A stretch of DNA of 64,000 bases from Rhodoferax sp. (GCF_030697375.1 NZ_JAUYQD010000080.1:30141-94140), one strand, 5' to 3'. Counted from the first letter of the stretch, positions 23,887 to 33,744 are shown. A program made the numbers and translations. The notes: generated by a model from the sequence alone, not told the origin.

Positions 23887-25680
23887 ATGGAAATATCAAA
23901 AACCGACATTGTTTCGGCAACATCTGCTGCATCAGCCAATAAGACTCAGGCCGTCTCCCCATTGGAGCTGCGTGGTGCCGAGATTCTGGTAAAGGCCCTT
24001 CAGGCTGAGAACGTTAAGTATATTTGGGGTTACCCGGGTGGTGCCGTTCTCCACATTTACGATGCTTTTTATAAGCAAGACACAATTCAACACGTTCTTG
24101 TTCGCCATGAACAAGCGGCCGTGCATGCCGCAGACGGGTATGCAAGAGCGACTGGGGATGTCGGCGTAGCGCTGGTTACCTCGGGGCCTGGTGTTACCAA
24201 TGCCATTACCGGCATCGCCACTGCCTATATGGATAGCATTCCGATGGTGATCATCACGGGGCAGGTGCCGACGCATGCGATTGGGTTTGATGCGTTTCAG
24301 GAATGCGATACGGTGGGCATCACGCGACCCATTGTGAAACACAATTTCCTGGTGAAGGACGCACGCGACATCGCCGAAACCATGAAAAAGGCGTTTTACA
24401 TTGCGCGCAGTGGTCGGCCGGGTCCCGTTGTGGTTGATATCCCCAAGGATGTTTCCTTTAAAAAGGTTCCCTACGCGGGTTACCCCGCGTCTGTGGAAAT
24501 GCGTTCGTACAACCCCGTGCGCAAAGGACATGGTGGGCAAATCCGCAAGGCCCTGCAATTGTTGCTGACTGCGAAGCGTCCTTATATTTACACGGGTGGG
24601 GGGGTGTTGCTAAGCAATGCATCCGCTGAATTGCGAACTTTGGTCGATATGTTGGGCTATCCCTGCACCAATACCCTGATGGGTTTGGGCGCTTACCCAG
24701 CCAGTGACCGTAAGTTTTTAGGCATGTTGGGCATGCATGGCACGGTGGAAGCGAATAACGCCATGCAAAACTGTGACGTTTTGCTGGCTGTGGGTGCGCG
24801 TTTTGATGATCGGGTGATTGGCAATCCCAAACATTTTGCTCAAAATGAACGCAAAATTGTTCACATTGATATTGACCCTTCCAGTATTTCCAAGCGTGTC
24901 AAGGTTGACATTCCTATTGTGGGAGATGTCAAAGACGTGCTGAGTGAAATGATCGCAATGATCAAAGAGAGCGCTATCAAGCCTGATGCCAGCGCGCTGG
25001 GTGCTTGGTGGGATACGATTGAAGGCTGGCGGAAGAAGAATTGTCTGAGCTATGACCCTGGAAAGGGTGATGTGATCAAACCCCAGTACGTGGTTGAAAC
25101 CCTTTGGAATATGACGAAGGATGCGGATACGTATGTCACGTCCGACGTGGGGCAGCATCAGATGTGGGCAGCCCAGTATTACCGCTTTGATGCGCCACGT
25201 CGCTGGATCAATTCGGGTGGATTAGGAACCATGGGTGTGGGCATCCCCTATGCAATGGGTGTTAAGTTGGCCAAGCCAGACAGTGAGGTATTTTGCGTTA
25301 CGGGTGAGGGCTCAGTGCAAATGTGTATTCAGGAACTCTCCACCTGTTTGCAGTACAACACACCGATCAAAATCGTGTCTCTTAACAACCGCTATCTGGG
25401 CATGGTGCGCCAATGGCAGGAGTTGGAGTACGAGGGGCGTTACAGCCACAGCTACATGGATGCCTTGCCCAACTTCGTTAAGTTGGCCGAAGCCTATGGC
25501 CACGTTGGTATGTTGATTGAGCGTCCTCAAGACGTCGAACCCGCATTGCGTGAAGCACGTAAACTGAAAGACCGGACCGTATTCATGGATTTCAGAACTG
25601 ACCCAACTGAAAATGTATTTCCGATGGTGCGTGCTGGCAAGGGCATTACCGAAATGCTGCTCGGCTCGGAAGACCTTTAA
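23887..25680 (+). CDS. ilvI: Acetolactate synthase large subunit (AHAS III type)
   Basis: The 597-residue ThDP enzyme condenses pyruvate with pyruvate or 2-oxobutyrate, the first common step to valine, leucine and isoleucine. The catalytic Glu is in VRHEQAAVHAADGYARATG. The ThDP/Mg motif is VTGEGSVQMCIQELSTCLQY (GEGS in place of the common GDGS). LGTMGVGIPYAMG and YLGMVRQWQE are further family marks. It is about 25 residues longer at the N-terminus than E. coli enzymes. The regulatory subunit gene follows by 94 bp. Confidence 0.95.
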   Translation: MEISKTDIVSATSAASANKTQAVSPLELRGAEILVKALQAENVKYIWGYPGGAVLHIYDAFYKQDTIQHVLVRHEQAAVHAADGYARATGDVGVALVTSGPGVTNAITGIATAYMDSIPMVIITGQVPTHAIGFDAFQECDTVGITRPIVKHNFLVKDARDIAETMKKAFYIARSGRPGPVVVDIPKDVSFKKVPYAGYPASVEMRSYNPVRKGHGGQIRKALQLLLTAKRPYIYTGGGVLLSNASAELRTLVDMLGYPCTNTLMGLGAYPASDRKFLGMLGMHGTVEANNAMQNCDVLLAVGARFDDRVIGNPKHFAQNERKIVHIDIDPSSISKRVKVDIPIVGDVKDVLSEMIAMIKESAIKPDASALGAWWDTIEGWRKKNCLSYDPGKGDVIKPQYVVETLWNMTKDADTYVTSDVGQHQMWAAQYYRFDAPRRWINSGGLGTMGVGIPYAMGVKLAKPDSEVFCVTGEGSVQMCIQELSTCLQYNTPIKIVSLNNRYLGMVRQWQELEYEGRYSHSYMDALPNFVKLAEAYGHVGMLIERPQDVEPALREARKLKDRTVFMDFRTDPTENVFPMVRAGKGITEMLLGSEDL

Positions 25681-25774
25681 TTTATCCTTTATCCATTTTT
25701 GATGAATCTATTGTTTGCCAAGCCCTGTTGTTACCGCAGCAGGGGGAGGGCAGCGAAAAGAGGAGTCTATTCCT

Positions 25775-26266
25775 ATGAAACACATCATTGCAGTTTTGCT
25801 GGAAAACGAAGCAGGGGCACTTTCCAGGGTAGTTGGGCTTTTTTCGGCCCGGGGCTACAACATTGAGTCGCTGACTGTTGCTCCCACCGAGGATCCCAGT
25901 TTGTCCCGTATGACAATCCAGACAACGGGATCGGACGACGTCATTGAGCAAATCACCAAACACCTGAACCGTCTCATTGAAGTGGTTAAAGTGGTGGACC
26001 TGACAGAGGGTGCCTATATTGAGCGTGAGCTTATGATGGTGAAGGTTCGTGCTGTTGGTAAAGAGCGTGAAGAGATGAAGCGCATGGCAGACATCTTCCG
26101 CGGTCGCATTATTGATGTAACCGAAAAGAGCTACACCATTGAGCTGACGGGTGACCAATCGAAGAACGACGCATTCCTGGACGCCATTGAGCGCGCAGCC
26201 ATTCTGGAAACGGTGCGAACCGGCTCTAGCGGAGTGGGGCGTGGCGAGCGTATTTTGCGGGTTTGA
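25775..26266 (+). CDS. ilvH: Acetolactate synthase small (regulatory) subunit
   Basis: The 163-residue protein has the ACT domain for valine feedback (MKHIIAVLLENEAGALSRVV, SARGYNIESLTVAPTEDPSL) and the C-terminal domain (RELMMVKVRAVGKEREEMKR, IIDVTEKSYTIELTGD). The ATG at 25775 has an AGGAG about 10 bp upstream. It forms the holoenzyme with IlvI. Confidence 0.95.
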   Translation: MKHIIAVLLENEAGALSRVVGLFSARGYNIESLTVAPTEDPSLSRMTIQTTGSDDVIEQITKHLNRLIEVVKVVDLTEGAYIERELMMVKVRAVGKEREEMKRMADIFRGRIIDVTEKSYTIELTGDQSKNDAFLDAIERAAILETVRTGSSGVGRGERILRV

Positions 26267-26402
26267 TATGTATATTCTGTGCGCGCACATCGGCTGGCTC
26301 AGCGCGCATGGTTTTTTGGCGACTGTGTTTACCGTTCGCCCTGAGCTGGGGTAGTTTTTTGTAATCGGGCGCCAATCGCCATTATTTATTTCGGAGAGAA
26401 AA

Positions 26403-27419
26403 ATGAAAGTGTTTTACGACAAAGACTGCGATCTGAGCCTCATTAAAGGCAAAACAGTCGCCATTATTGGATACGGCAGCCAAGGCCATGCCCACGCCCA
26501 AAATCTGAACGACAGCGGTGTGAAAGTCGTTGTGGGTTTGCGCAAAGGTGGCGCTTCTTGGCCCAAAGTTGAAAAAGCAGGTCTGCAAGTCGCAGAAGTG
26601 GCTGATGCAGTGAAGTCTGCAGACGTGGTCATGATTTTGTTGCCCGATGAGCAAATTGCTGCGGTTTACACCAACGATGTAGAACCCAATATCAAGCAAG
26701 GCGCGTCGCTGGTTTTTGCGCATGGTTTCAATGTGCACTATGGGTTGGTGACACCGCGCGCTGATTTGGATGTGTGGATGGTCGCTCCTAAGGCGCCCGG
26801 TCATACTGTGCGCGGTACATATGCACAAGGTGGCGGTGTTCCTCATCTGATCGCGGTTCACCAAGACAAGTCGGGCCGTACCCGTGACTTGGCTTTGAGC
26901 TACGCGATGGCCAATGGCGGTGGCAAGGCTGGCATCATTGAAACCAATTTCCGCGAAGAAACGGAAACAGACCTTTTTGGTGAACAAGCCGTTCTGTGCG
27001 GCGGAACCGTTGAGCTCATCAAGGCAGGTTTTGAAACTTTGGTGGAAGCTGGTTATGCACCAGAGATGGCTTACTTTGAATGCCTGCATGAGCTCAAGTT
27101 GATTGTTGACATGATTTACGAAGGCGGAATTGCCAACATGAATTATTCAATTTCCAACAATGCAGAGTACGGCGAGTACGTTACCGGTCCTCGTATTGTG
27201 ACAAGCGCCACAAAGGATGCCATGCGCCAATGCCTGAAAGATATTCAGACAGGTGAATATGCCAAGAGCTTCATTTTGGAAAACAAGGCAGGTGCGCCAA
27301 CCTTGCTGAGTCGCCGTCGCTTGACCTCAGAGCACCAAATCGAGCAAGTGGGTGCAACATTGCGCGCCATGATGCCTTGGATCGCGAAAAACAAGCTGGT
27401 GGACCAAACGCGCAACTAA
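26403..27419 (+). CDS. ilvC: Ketol-acid reductoisomerase (NADP+)
   Basis: The 338-residue class I enzyme isomerises and reduces acetolactate to 2,3-dihydroxyisovalerate. The Rossmann motif VAIIGYGSQGHAHAQNLNDS is at the N-terminus, with LRKGGASWPK as the NADPH-specifying loop. The metal and catalytic sites are visible in ETNFREETETDLFGEQAVLC and CLHELKLIVDMIYEGGIANM. A GGAGAG site precedes the ATG, and a strong terminator follows, so ilvI-ilvH-ilvC end as one unit. Confidence 0.97.
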   Translation: MKVFYDKDCDLSLIKGKTVAIIGYGSQGHAHAQNLNDSGVKVVVGLRKGGASWPKVEKAGLQVAEVADAVKSADVVMILLPDEQIAAVYTNDVEPNIKQGASLVFAHGFNVHYGLVTPRADLDVWMVAPKAPGHTVRGTYAQGGGVPHLIAVHQDKSGRTRDLALSYAMANGGGKAGIIETNFREETETDLFGEQAVLCGGTVELIKAGFETLVEAGYAPEMAYFECLHELKLIVDMIYEGGIANMNYSISNNAEYGEYVTGPRIVTSATKDAMRQCLKDIQTGEYAKSFILENKAGAPTLLSRRRLTSEHQIEQVGATLRAMMPWIAKNKLVDQTRN

Positions 27420-27439
27420 TTGAAGGTGTGCCGGTCTAG

Positions 27440-27471
27440 AACAAAAGCCACTTCGGTGGCTTTTGTTTTTT
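27440..27471 (+). terminator. Intrinsic terminator of the ilv operon
   Basis: AACAAAAGCCAC (27440-27451), loop TTCG, GTGGCTTTTGTT (27456-27467), then T-rich. This is a 12-bp perfect stem with a UUCG-type loop, 20 bp after the ilvC stop. Confidence 0.94.
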
Positions 27472-27559
27472 GTGACTGCCTTACACTGCCGTTATTGGTT
27501 TCGCTGCGTGCCAAGAGGTGGAGTGGCCGCTGGCGTAGCTTGTTGTTCAAGGAGAATTT

Positions 27560-28375
27560 ATGCATGATGGAACGGAATCGTTGGGAAATGAAGGTGATGC
27601 GGTAGTGATCCGTAAGCGACGCAAAGGCATCTATATATTGCCCAATTTGTTCACTTTGGCCGCTCTTTTTGGGGGGTTTTATTCCATCGTGATGGCTGTC
27701 AATGGCCGCTTTGATTTGGCTGCGGTTGGGGTTTTTTGCGCCATGGTGCTGGATAGTCTGGATGGCCGTGTGGCCCGTATGACCAATACGCAGAGTGCGT
27801 TTGGCGAACAGATGGATTCGCTCTCCGATATGGTTTCTTTTGGAGCCGCACCTGCTTTGATTTCCTATGTGTGGGCTCTCAAAGGGTTGGGCCGTTGGGG
27901 ATGGTTTGCGGCTTTCGTCTATTGCGCCTGTGCTGCGTTACGTCTGGCCCGATTTAACGTCAACACGGCTGTGGTGGACAAGCGATATTTCCAGGGCTTG
28001 CCCTCTCCCGCAGCTGCAGCTTTGATCGCTGGTTTTATTTGGCTGTGCACCGATTTGGGTATACAGGGACAGGATCTAGCGTGGCCCATGTTTTGTTTGG
28101 CGTTGTATGCCGGCCTGACGATGGTGACCAACGTGCCTTTCTATAGCTTCAAAGACGTCAGCATGAAAAAGAGTGTTCCTTTTGTAGTGATTGTGCTAAT
28201 CGCTTTGGGAATAGCGGTGATAAATATTGATCCTCCCACCGTGATGTTTGGATTGTTCGTTGTCTATGGCCTGAGTGGATACGTGGTCTATGCCTGGCGT
28301 AAAACCAAGGGTGTTCAGACCAGCGTTATCAGCACATCAACGGATGAGCCAGATGAACGTGGTTTGCATCGGTAA
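27560..28375 (+). CDS. pssA: CDP-diacylglycerol-serine O-phosphatidyltransferase
   Basis: The 271-residue membrane enzyme makes phosphatidylserine, the precursor of phosphatidylethanolamine. It has the CDP-alcohol phosphotransferase motif DSLDGRVARMTNTQSAFGEQ and the closing MDSLSD, plus about seven or eight hydrophobic helices beginning YILPNLFTLAALFGGFYSIV. An AAGGAG site precedes the ATG. The gene sits between ilvC and leuA, a frequent order in betaproteobacteria. Confidence 0.94.
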   Translation: MHDGTESLGNEGDAVVIRKRRKGIYILPNLFTLAALFGGFYSIVMAVNGRFDLAAVGVFCAMVLDSLDGRVARMTNTQSAFGEQMDSLSDMVSFGAAPALISYVWALKGLGRWGWFAAFVYCACAALRLARFNVNTAVVDKRYFQGLPSPAAAALIAGFIWLCTDLGIQGQDLAWPMFCLALYAGLTMVTNVPFYSFKDVSMKKSVPFVVIVLIALGIAVINIDPPTVMFGLFVVYGLSGYVVYAWRKTKGVQTSVISTSTDEPDERGLHR

Positions 28376-28440
28376 ACAGTTTTTGCGCAATGTGACATTG
28401 AGCCGCATTGCGCTGTTGCAGGATCAACAGGAGTTAAGAG

Positions 28441-29979
28441 ATGGCTGACAAACTGATCATTTTTGACACAACCTTGCGCGACGGCGAGCAGTCCCCTGGT
28501 GCATCGATGACGCGAGATGCCAAGCTTCGTATCGCACGGCAGTTGGAGCGACTCAGGGTTGATGTGATCGAGGCAGGATTTGCTGCCAGTTCCAATGGTG
28601 ATTTCGAAGCAATTCAGCTCATCGCCAACACGATTAAGGATTCAACGGTTTGTTCGTTGTCTCGCGCGAATGACCGCGATATATCCCGTGCGGCAGAGGC
28701 GCTCAAAGGGGCCAACAGTGCCCGCATTCATACGTTCATCGCAACATCTCCATTGCATATGGAAAAGAAATTGCGAATGACGCCCGATCAGGTGTTCGAA
28801 CAAGCCAAACAATCGGTGAAGTTTGCGCGCAATCTGGTTGGTGACATTGAATTCAGTCCCGAGGATGGGTACCGAAGCGATGTGGATTTTTTGTGCAGGG
28901 TTCTTGAGGCGGTCATCGCCGAGGGGGCGACCACCATCAACGTTCCCGATACAGTGGGTTATGCGGTTCCAGAGTTATACGGTAACTTTATCAAAACTTT
29001 GCGTGAACGCATCCCTAACTCCGACAAGGCCATATGGTCGGTCCATTGTCACAATGATTTGGGTATGGCGGTCGCCAACTCACTGGCTGGCGTCAAAATT
29101 GGCGGTGCGCGCCAAGTGGAGTGCACCATCAATGGTCTGGGTGAGCGTGCAGGTAACTGCAGCCTGGAAGAGGTTGTGATGGCGGTTAAAACTCGCAAGG
29201 ATTACTTTGGTCTGGAGATGGGGATTGACACTACGCATATTCTGGCGGCTAGCCGTATGGTGAGTCAAACTACCGGATTTTTGGTGCAACCCAACAAGGC
29301 TGTTGTTGGCGCAAATGCCTTTGCACATGCGTCTGGCATTCACCAGGATGGTGTTCTGAAGGCGCGAGATACCTATGAAATCATGCGTGCTGAAGACGTT
29401 GGCTGGACGGCCAATAAGATTGTTCTTGGCAAGTTGAGTGGGCGCAATGCCTTTAAGCAACGATTGCAGGAGTTGGGTATTCAATTGGAGAGTGAATCCG
29501 ATATCAATGCTGCGTTCTCACGGTTTAAGGAGTTGGCAGACCGCAAGAGTGAGATTTTTGACGAAGATATTCTTGCCTTGGTCAGTGACGAAAGCATTAC
29601 CCACGAAAAAGAGCAATATGGTTTTGTGTCCTTGTCACAGCACAGTGAAACGGGTGAGCGACCCCACGCCAGCATTGTGTTCACCGTCGATGGTAAAGAG
29701 GTCAAAGGTGAGTCCGATGGAAATGGCCCGGTGGATGCGTCGCTGAAATCCATTGAGTCGCATGTTAAAAGCGGCGCCGAAATGATTCTGTATTCAGTCA
29801 ATGCAATCAGTGGGTCTACCGAAAGTCAGGGGGAGGTCACCGTACGCCTGCAAAGTGGCGGGCGAGTGGTCAACGGCATAGGGGCAGACCCCGACATTGT
29901 GGTCGCTTCTGCTAAGGCTTATCTGAGCGCACTCAATCGCTTGCATTCGAAAGCGGATAGTGTTGCCGCGCAAGGTTAG
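28441..29979 (+). CDS. leuA: 2-isopropylmalate synthase
   Basis: The 512-residue enzyme commits carbon to leucine by condensing acetyl-CoA with 2-oxoisovalerate. The N-terminal TIM barrel shows IIFDTTLRDGEQSPGASMT and the metal site SVHCHNDLGMAVANSLAGVK. HASGIHQDGVLKARDTYEIM is the subdomain region. The C-terminal allosteric domain (HASIVFTVDGKEVKGESDGN, NGIGADPDIVVASAKAYLSA) is present, so leucine feedback is expected. Confidence 0.96.
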   Translation: MADKLIIFDTTLRDGEQSPGASMTRDAKLRIARQLERLRVDVIEAGFAASSNGDFEAIQLIANTIKDSTVCSLSRANDRDISRAAEALKGANSARIHTFIATSPLHMEKKLRMTPDQVFEQAKQSVKFARNLVGDIEFSPEDGYRSDVDFLCRVLEAVIAEGATTINVPDTVGYAVPELYGNFIKTLRERIPNSDKAIWSVHCHNDLGMAVANSLAGVKIGGARQVECTINGLGERAGNCSLEEVVMAVKTRKDYFGLEMGIDTTHILAASRMVSQTTGFLVQPNKAVVGANAFAHASGIHQDGVLKARDTYEIMRAEDVGWTANKIVLGKLSGRNAFKQRLQELGIQLESESDINAAFSRFKELADRKSEIFDEDILALVSDESITHEKEQYGFVSLSQHSETGERPHASIVFTVDGKEVKGESDGNGPVDASLKSIESHVKSGAEMILYSVNAISGSTESQGEVTVRLQSGGRVVNGIGADPDIVVASAKAYLSALNRLHSKADSVAAQG

Positions 29980-30125
29980 GGTAAAACGTTTTCTTTATCA
30001 AATTGTTGAAGTTTGTCGTGCAAGTGCTTGATATTTGGGGACTTTTCTGATTAAACTCTCCTTCGCTGGTGGGAATTCAAGTTGAATTGTCAACCAACTC
30101 TCTTGCATTACTGTTGGGGTAAACC

Positions 30126-31157
30126 TTGAAACGCCTACTTTTTCAATTCGGTGCCGCTGCAATTTTTGCATCATTTATTTTTGCACCTGCCTATGCAGTG
30201 ACGAAAAAACACGTGTCGGTGGACGCGAAGCGTACGGCCAAGCACCATTCTGCTGTTAAGGCCAAAGTTGGTGCAAAACGCCATAAAACTCCTGTAGCCG
30301 TGGTGCCCAGTCAGCCGTCTTTCGGACAGTTGGCCGGTTTGCATGGCGGGCGTGATGCTTTGGATTTGAAATCCAGTGTAGCCTTGGTGATTGACCAAGA
30401 TACCAAGGAAGTTCTTTTTCGTAAAAATGAGTTGGCGGTGTTGCCGATTGCGTCGATTACAAAGCTGATGACTGGATTGTTGATCAGCGAGGCAAAATTA
30501 CCTATGGACGAGGTCATCGCCATTACCCAGGCTGATGTCGATACCGAAAAAGGCAGTTCTTCTCGACTCAGCGTCGGGACAGAACTGAGCCGGGGCGAGT
30601 TGCTTCATTTGGCATTGATGGCCAGTGAGAACCGTGCAGCACATGCATTGGGACGGAGTTTTCCAGGTGGGCTGCCCGTATTTGTCAATGCAATGAATGC
30701 CAAAGCCAAGGCCTTGGGAATGCTGGATACAAATTATGTTGAGCCTACTGGTCTTTCGAGTAAAAATCAGTCCAGCGCCCATGACTTGGCAACGCTGGTG
30801 AATTTTGCGCACAAAGACCCGACCTTGCGTGAGTTATCGACTTCAACGGGGTATCAGGTGGCAGTCGGGCGGCGTACTTTGCAGTACAACAACACCAATC
30901 GTCTGGTCAAAAATCCGGAGTGGGACATTGGCCTGCAAAAAACGGGCTATATTTCTGAAGCAGGGCAGTGTTTGGTGATGCAGGCCAGAGTGGCAGGACG
31001 CCAGCTTATTATGGTGTTCTTGGACTCGGCGGGCAAACTTAGCCGAATCGCCGATGCAGAGCGTGTTCGGCGTTGGGTGGAGTCCATTCCAGCGCCTGTC
31101 AGCAGACAGACACCTCTGGCCAGCAGTGACAGCAGCCAGCGGGTTTTTAGCAACTGA
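30126..31157 (+). CDS. pbpG: D-alanyl-D-alanine endopeptidase (PBP7-like, peptidase S11)
   Basis: The 343-residue periplasmic enzyme cleaves peptide cross-links in peptidoglycan. It has a signal peptide (LLFQFGAAAIFASFIFAPAYA), a Lys/Ala-rich linker, and the three active-site motifs: SxxK in PIASITKLMTGLL, SxN in LMASENRAAHALGRSFPGG, and KTG in LQKTGYISEAGQCLVMQARV. The C-terminal PBP5-type domain is absent, as in PbpG. It is convergent with the IclR gene, 2 bp apart. Confidence 0.92.
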   Translation: MKRLLFQFGAAAIFASFIFAPAYAVTKKHVSVDAKRTAKHHSAVKAKVGAKRHKTPVAVVPSQPSFGQLAGLHGGRDALDLKSSVALVIDQDTKEVLFRKNELAVLPIASITKLMTGLLISEAKLPMDEVIAITQADVDTEKGSSSRLSVGTELSRGELLHLALMASENRAAHALGRSFPGGLPVFVNAMNAKAKALGMLDTNYVEPTGLSSKNQSSAHDLATLVNFAHKDPTLRELSTSTGYQVAVGRRTLQYNNTNRLVKNPEWDIGLQKTGYISEAGQCLVMQARVAGRQLIMVFLDSAGKLSRIADAERVRRWVESIPAPVSRQTPLASSDSSQRVFSN

Positions 31158-31159
31158 AA

Positions 31160-31957
31160 TTAACTACGCGGCCTTCTGCCATCGGATTGGTAGCCCAAGG
31201 TTTCAGAAATTAAGCGGGTGGCTTCTTTCAGTTTCGGAAGCCAGTCGTCTTCCATTCGGCCTGAAGGCGCAGATATGGACAAACCTGCGATCAATTTCTC
31301 TTGATCATCGTAGATGCCCGCCGCCATGCAGCGCACGCCGAGTTCCAGTTCTTCGTTGTCATTGGCGTGACCATATTGGCGAACCCTGGCCAGTTCGCTT
31401 TCTAAATCATCCAACCGGGTAATACTATTTTTAGTGTGCCCTTTTAGGCCGGTACGCGTAGCGTAGGCACGGGTGCGCTGAGGGTCATCTGCCGCGAGAA
31501 ACAGTTTACCTACCGAGGTGAGGTGCAAAGGTGCGCGACCGCCGATGGCCCTTACCACTTGCATGCCAGATCTTTCGCTGTAAGCGCGTTCGATGTAAAT
31601 AATTTCATCTCCCTGGCGCATACTCAAGTTGACGGGTTGCTGGATGAGTTTGTGCAATTCGCGCATGGGCACCAATGCTGCGTCTCGCACATTCAAGCGT
31701 CCTTTGACTAAATTTCCCAATTCCAGCAGGCGCATACCCAATCTGTAAGTGCCTGGTTGTGGTCGGTCTACAAATCGACCAGATACCAGGTCGTTCAAGA
31801 TTCGGTGGGTGGTGGATGGGTGAAGCGCAGCTTTTTCGCTGATTTCTTTCAAAGGCATTGCTTCTTCACGCGACGCAAGCACGTCGATAAGCGTAAACAT
31901 TCGCTCTATGACTTGGACTGTAGGGGCGATGGGGAGGTCAGAGTCTTTTTTTGTCAT
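31160..31957 (-). CDS. IclR family transcriptional regulator
   Basis: The 265-residue protein has the N-terminal winged helix (PLKEISEKAALHPSTTHRIL, NDLVSGRFVDRPQPGTYRLG) and the C-terminal effector domain (GGRAPLHLTSVGKLFLAADD, ELGVRCMAAGIYDDQEKLIA, GLSISAPSGRMEDDW). The effector and target genes are unknown. The neighbours are not catabolic genes, so it may act at a distance. Confidence 0.92.
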   Translation of the reverse strand: MTKKDSDLPIAPTVQVIERMFTLIDVLASREEAMPLKEISEKAALHPSTTHRILNDLVSGRFVDRPQPGTYRLGMRLLELGNLVKGRLNVRDAALVPMRELHKLIQQPVNLSMRQGDEIIYIERAYSERSGMQVVRAIGGRAPLHLTSVGKLFLAADDPQRTRAYATRTGLKGHTKNSITRLDDLESELARVRQYGHANDNEELELGVRCMAAGIYDDQEKLIAGLSISAPSGRMEDDWLPKLKEATRLISETLGYQSDGRRPRS

Positions 31958-32008
31958 GGTGGGTCTTTTGCCCGTATCTTACCTTGTGAAATTTACATCC
32001 GTGAGGTG

Positions 32009-32755
32009 CTATTGCGCAGTATTTGGCCTATACCAATGGTCATCAGACAACAACTGTAAGGGGGAAAATTTGGCCTTGTATTTCATCTTTGGACTGTCGG
32101 CAATCCAATAACCCAGGTACACATAGGCAAGCCCCAGTTGTTTGGCTTGCTGAATTTGCCAAAGCACATTGAAGGTTCCATAGCTTGCTTGATCGCTGGG
32201 GTCAAAAAATGTGTAAACAGCCGAGATGCCGTCATCCAATACATCCACAATCGAAACCATTTTCAACACACCGAGTGAGCCGTCCGAGGTCGGCTCCCGA
32301 AATTCGATGAGCCGGGAGTTCACTCGACTCTGTAGCAGGAACTGGGTGTATTGGTCGATACTGTCTTCGTCCATCCCGCCGCCAGCATGGCGACAATGCT
32401 GGTAACGCAGATAAAGGGCGTAGTGTTCCTCCACAAAACCGAGCCTGAGTACGCGCACCGATAAGGTTTGATGGCGTGCCCATGCACGTCGCTGGCTGCG
32501 ATCAGGATGAAATTCAGCAGCTATGACCCGCAATGGCGTGCAAGCGTGGCAGCCGTCACAGCACGGCCGGTAGGTAAACATGCCACTGCGGCGAAACCCT
32601 TTGGAAACCAGTTCTGAATAGGCCGCGTTGTTGATCAAATGGCTCGGTGTGGCCACTTGGGAGCGTGCCTGACGCTCAGGCAAGTAGCTGCATGGGTAGG
32701 GCGCCGTTGCATAAAATTGCAGCGTTTGGAGTGGGAGATCCTTGAGGTCTGTCAC
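32009..32755 (-). CDS. bpt: Bacterial leucyl-transferase of the N-degron pathway (Bpt; ATE1-like)
   Basis: The 248-residue protein transfers leucine from Leu-tRNA to proteins with N-terminal Asp or Glu, marking them for ClpAP. It has the N-terminal Cys-rich motif RRSGMFTYRPCCDGCHACTP, then QRRAWARHQTLSVRVLR, YALYLRYQHCRHAGGGMD, and the C-terminal region LGLAYVYLGYWIADSPKMKY. It follows aat by 12 bp, so both aminoacyl transferases are made together. Confidence 0.93.
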   Translation of the reverse strand: MTDLKDLPLQTLQFYATAPYPCSYLPERQARSQVATPSHLINNAAYSELVSKGFRRSGMFTYRPCCDGCHACTPLRVIAAEFHPDRSQRRAWARHQTLSVRVLRLGFVEEHYALYLRYQHCRHAGGGMDEDSIDQYTQFLLQSRVNSRLIEFREPTSDGSLGVLKMVSIVDVLDDGISAVYTFFDPSDQASYGTFNVLWQIQQAKQLGLAYVYLGYWIADSPKMKYKAKFSPLQLLSDDHWYRPNTAQ

Positions 32756-32767
32756 ATTTAAAACACA

Positions 32768-33517
32768 TCAAGCAGACAACACATGCTGCCAGTATAGGGG
32801 GCTAAAGCGCCAGTCAACATTGGGCTCCTTTTGTGCCCTTGAGATGTGGGCAATAAAATCTTTGCGTGGTATTTCCTCCGCACCCAACGAGGCCAGGTGC
32901 GCCGTGTTTTGCTGGCAGTCGATGAGTTGGATGGCGTGTTCTCGGCAAAAGCCTACCAGTGCGGCCAGTGCAATTTTGGACGCATCTGGAACCTTGGCGA
33001 ACATTGACTCTCCAAACATTGCGCGGCCGAGCGCCACGCAGTAGAGGCCTCCAACCAATTCGCCGTTGATCCAGGTTTCGATGCTGTGCGCATAGCCCGC
33101 TTGGTGCAAGTCAATGTAGGCCTGCACCATGGTTGGCAGAATCCAGGTGCCACGTTGTCCATTTCTTGGGGTGTTGGCACACGCTTGGATGACATGTGAA
33201 AACGCAGTGTCGAATCGAATGTCACAGGTTACGTCATTTTTGAAACGCACCAGTGTTTTTCGCAACGACCGGTGCAGTCGAAAATCGGAAGTGCGCAATG
33301 CCATGCGCGGATCGGGGCTCCACCACAGAATGGGTTGTCCGTCGCTGAACCATGGAAAGATACCGTGCCCATAGGCACGCTTTAAGGTGTCAGTGGATAG
33401 GCAACCACCAGCAGCCAATAACCCAGGCGCCTCTGATTGCGGGGGCCACGCATTTTCCACCGTGGGAAAGAGATTGCCAGGTTCGAGCCATGGAAGCGTA
33501 GGATGCTCGGAAGACAT
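32768..33517 (-). CDS. aat: Leucyl/phenylalanyl-tRNA-protein transferase
   Basis: The 249-residue enzyme adds Leu or Phe to proteins with N-terminal Arg or Lys, making type-2 degrons read by ClpS. Marks are LLAAGGCLSTDTLKRAYGHG, IFPWFSDGQPILWWSPDPRM, SIETWINGELVGGLYCVALG and GRAMFGESMFAKVPDASKIA. It is the first gene of the aat-bpt pair and is divergent from the tRNA genes. Confidence 0.95.
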   Translation of the reverse strand: MSSEHPTLPWLEPGNLFPTVENAWPPQSEAPGLLAAGGCLSTDTLKRAYGHGIFPWFSDGQPILWWSPDPRMALRTSDFRLHRSLRKTLVRFKNDVTCDIRFDTAFSHVIQACANTPRNGQRGTWILPTMVQAYIDLHQAGYAHSIETWINGELVGGLYCVALGRAMFGESMFAKVPDASKIALAALVGFCREHAIQLIDCQQNTAHLASLGAEEIPRKDFIAHISRAQKEPNVDWRFSPLYWQHVLSA

Positions 33518-33587
33518 GGATTTAAAGTTGCTCGGGCTTGTTTGTAAAAATATTGGGCGCTCGGGATGAGGACCCGCTTCATGCGGT

Positions 33588-33593
33588 TAGAAT
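33588..33593 (+). promoter_or_regulatory. Probable -10 box of the tRNA-Pro gene
   Basis: TAGAAT lies 10 bp before the first base of tRNA-Pro, the expected spacing for a tRNA promoter. The -35 region is not convincing. Confidence 0.4.
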
Positions 33594-33602
33594 ACTAGAT
33601 GT

Positions 33603-33679
<77 letters not shown>

Positions 33680-33685
33680 TTATTC

Positions 33686-33714
33686 ATAAGCCAGAGCATT
33701 CGTCTCTGGCTTAT
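33686..33714 (+). terminator. Hairpin between the two tRNA genes
   Basis: ATAAGCCAGAG (33686-33696) pairs perfectly with CTCTGGCTTAT (33704-33714) around a 7-nt loop. Only a weak T-run follows. It may end tRNA-Pro transcription or guide processing of a joint tRNA transcript. Confidence 0.5.
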
Positions 33715-33744
33715 TCGTTTCAGGGTTCGTACAAATCCTGCTTT

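Noticed and set aside
31420..31490. TTTAGGCC-containing stretch in the IclR gene as a repeat copy
   Set aside because: Block order and spacing do not fit, and the encoded sequence is normal for the family.
32510..32545. CAGCTATGACCCGCAATGGCG in bpt as another repeat copy
   Set aside because: Only the CAGCTATG core matches; the flanking blocks are absent and the encoded residues are ordinary for Bpt.
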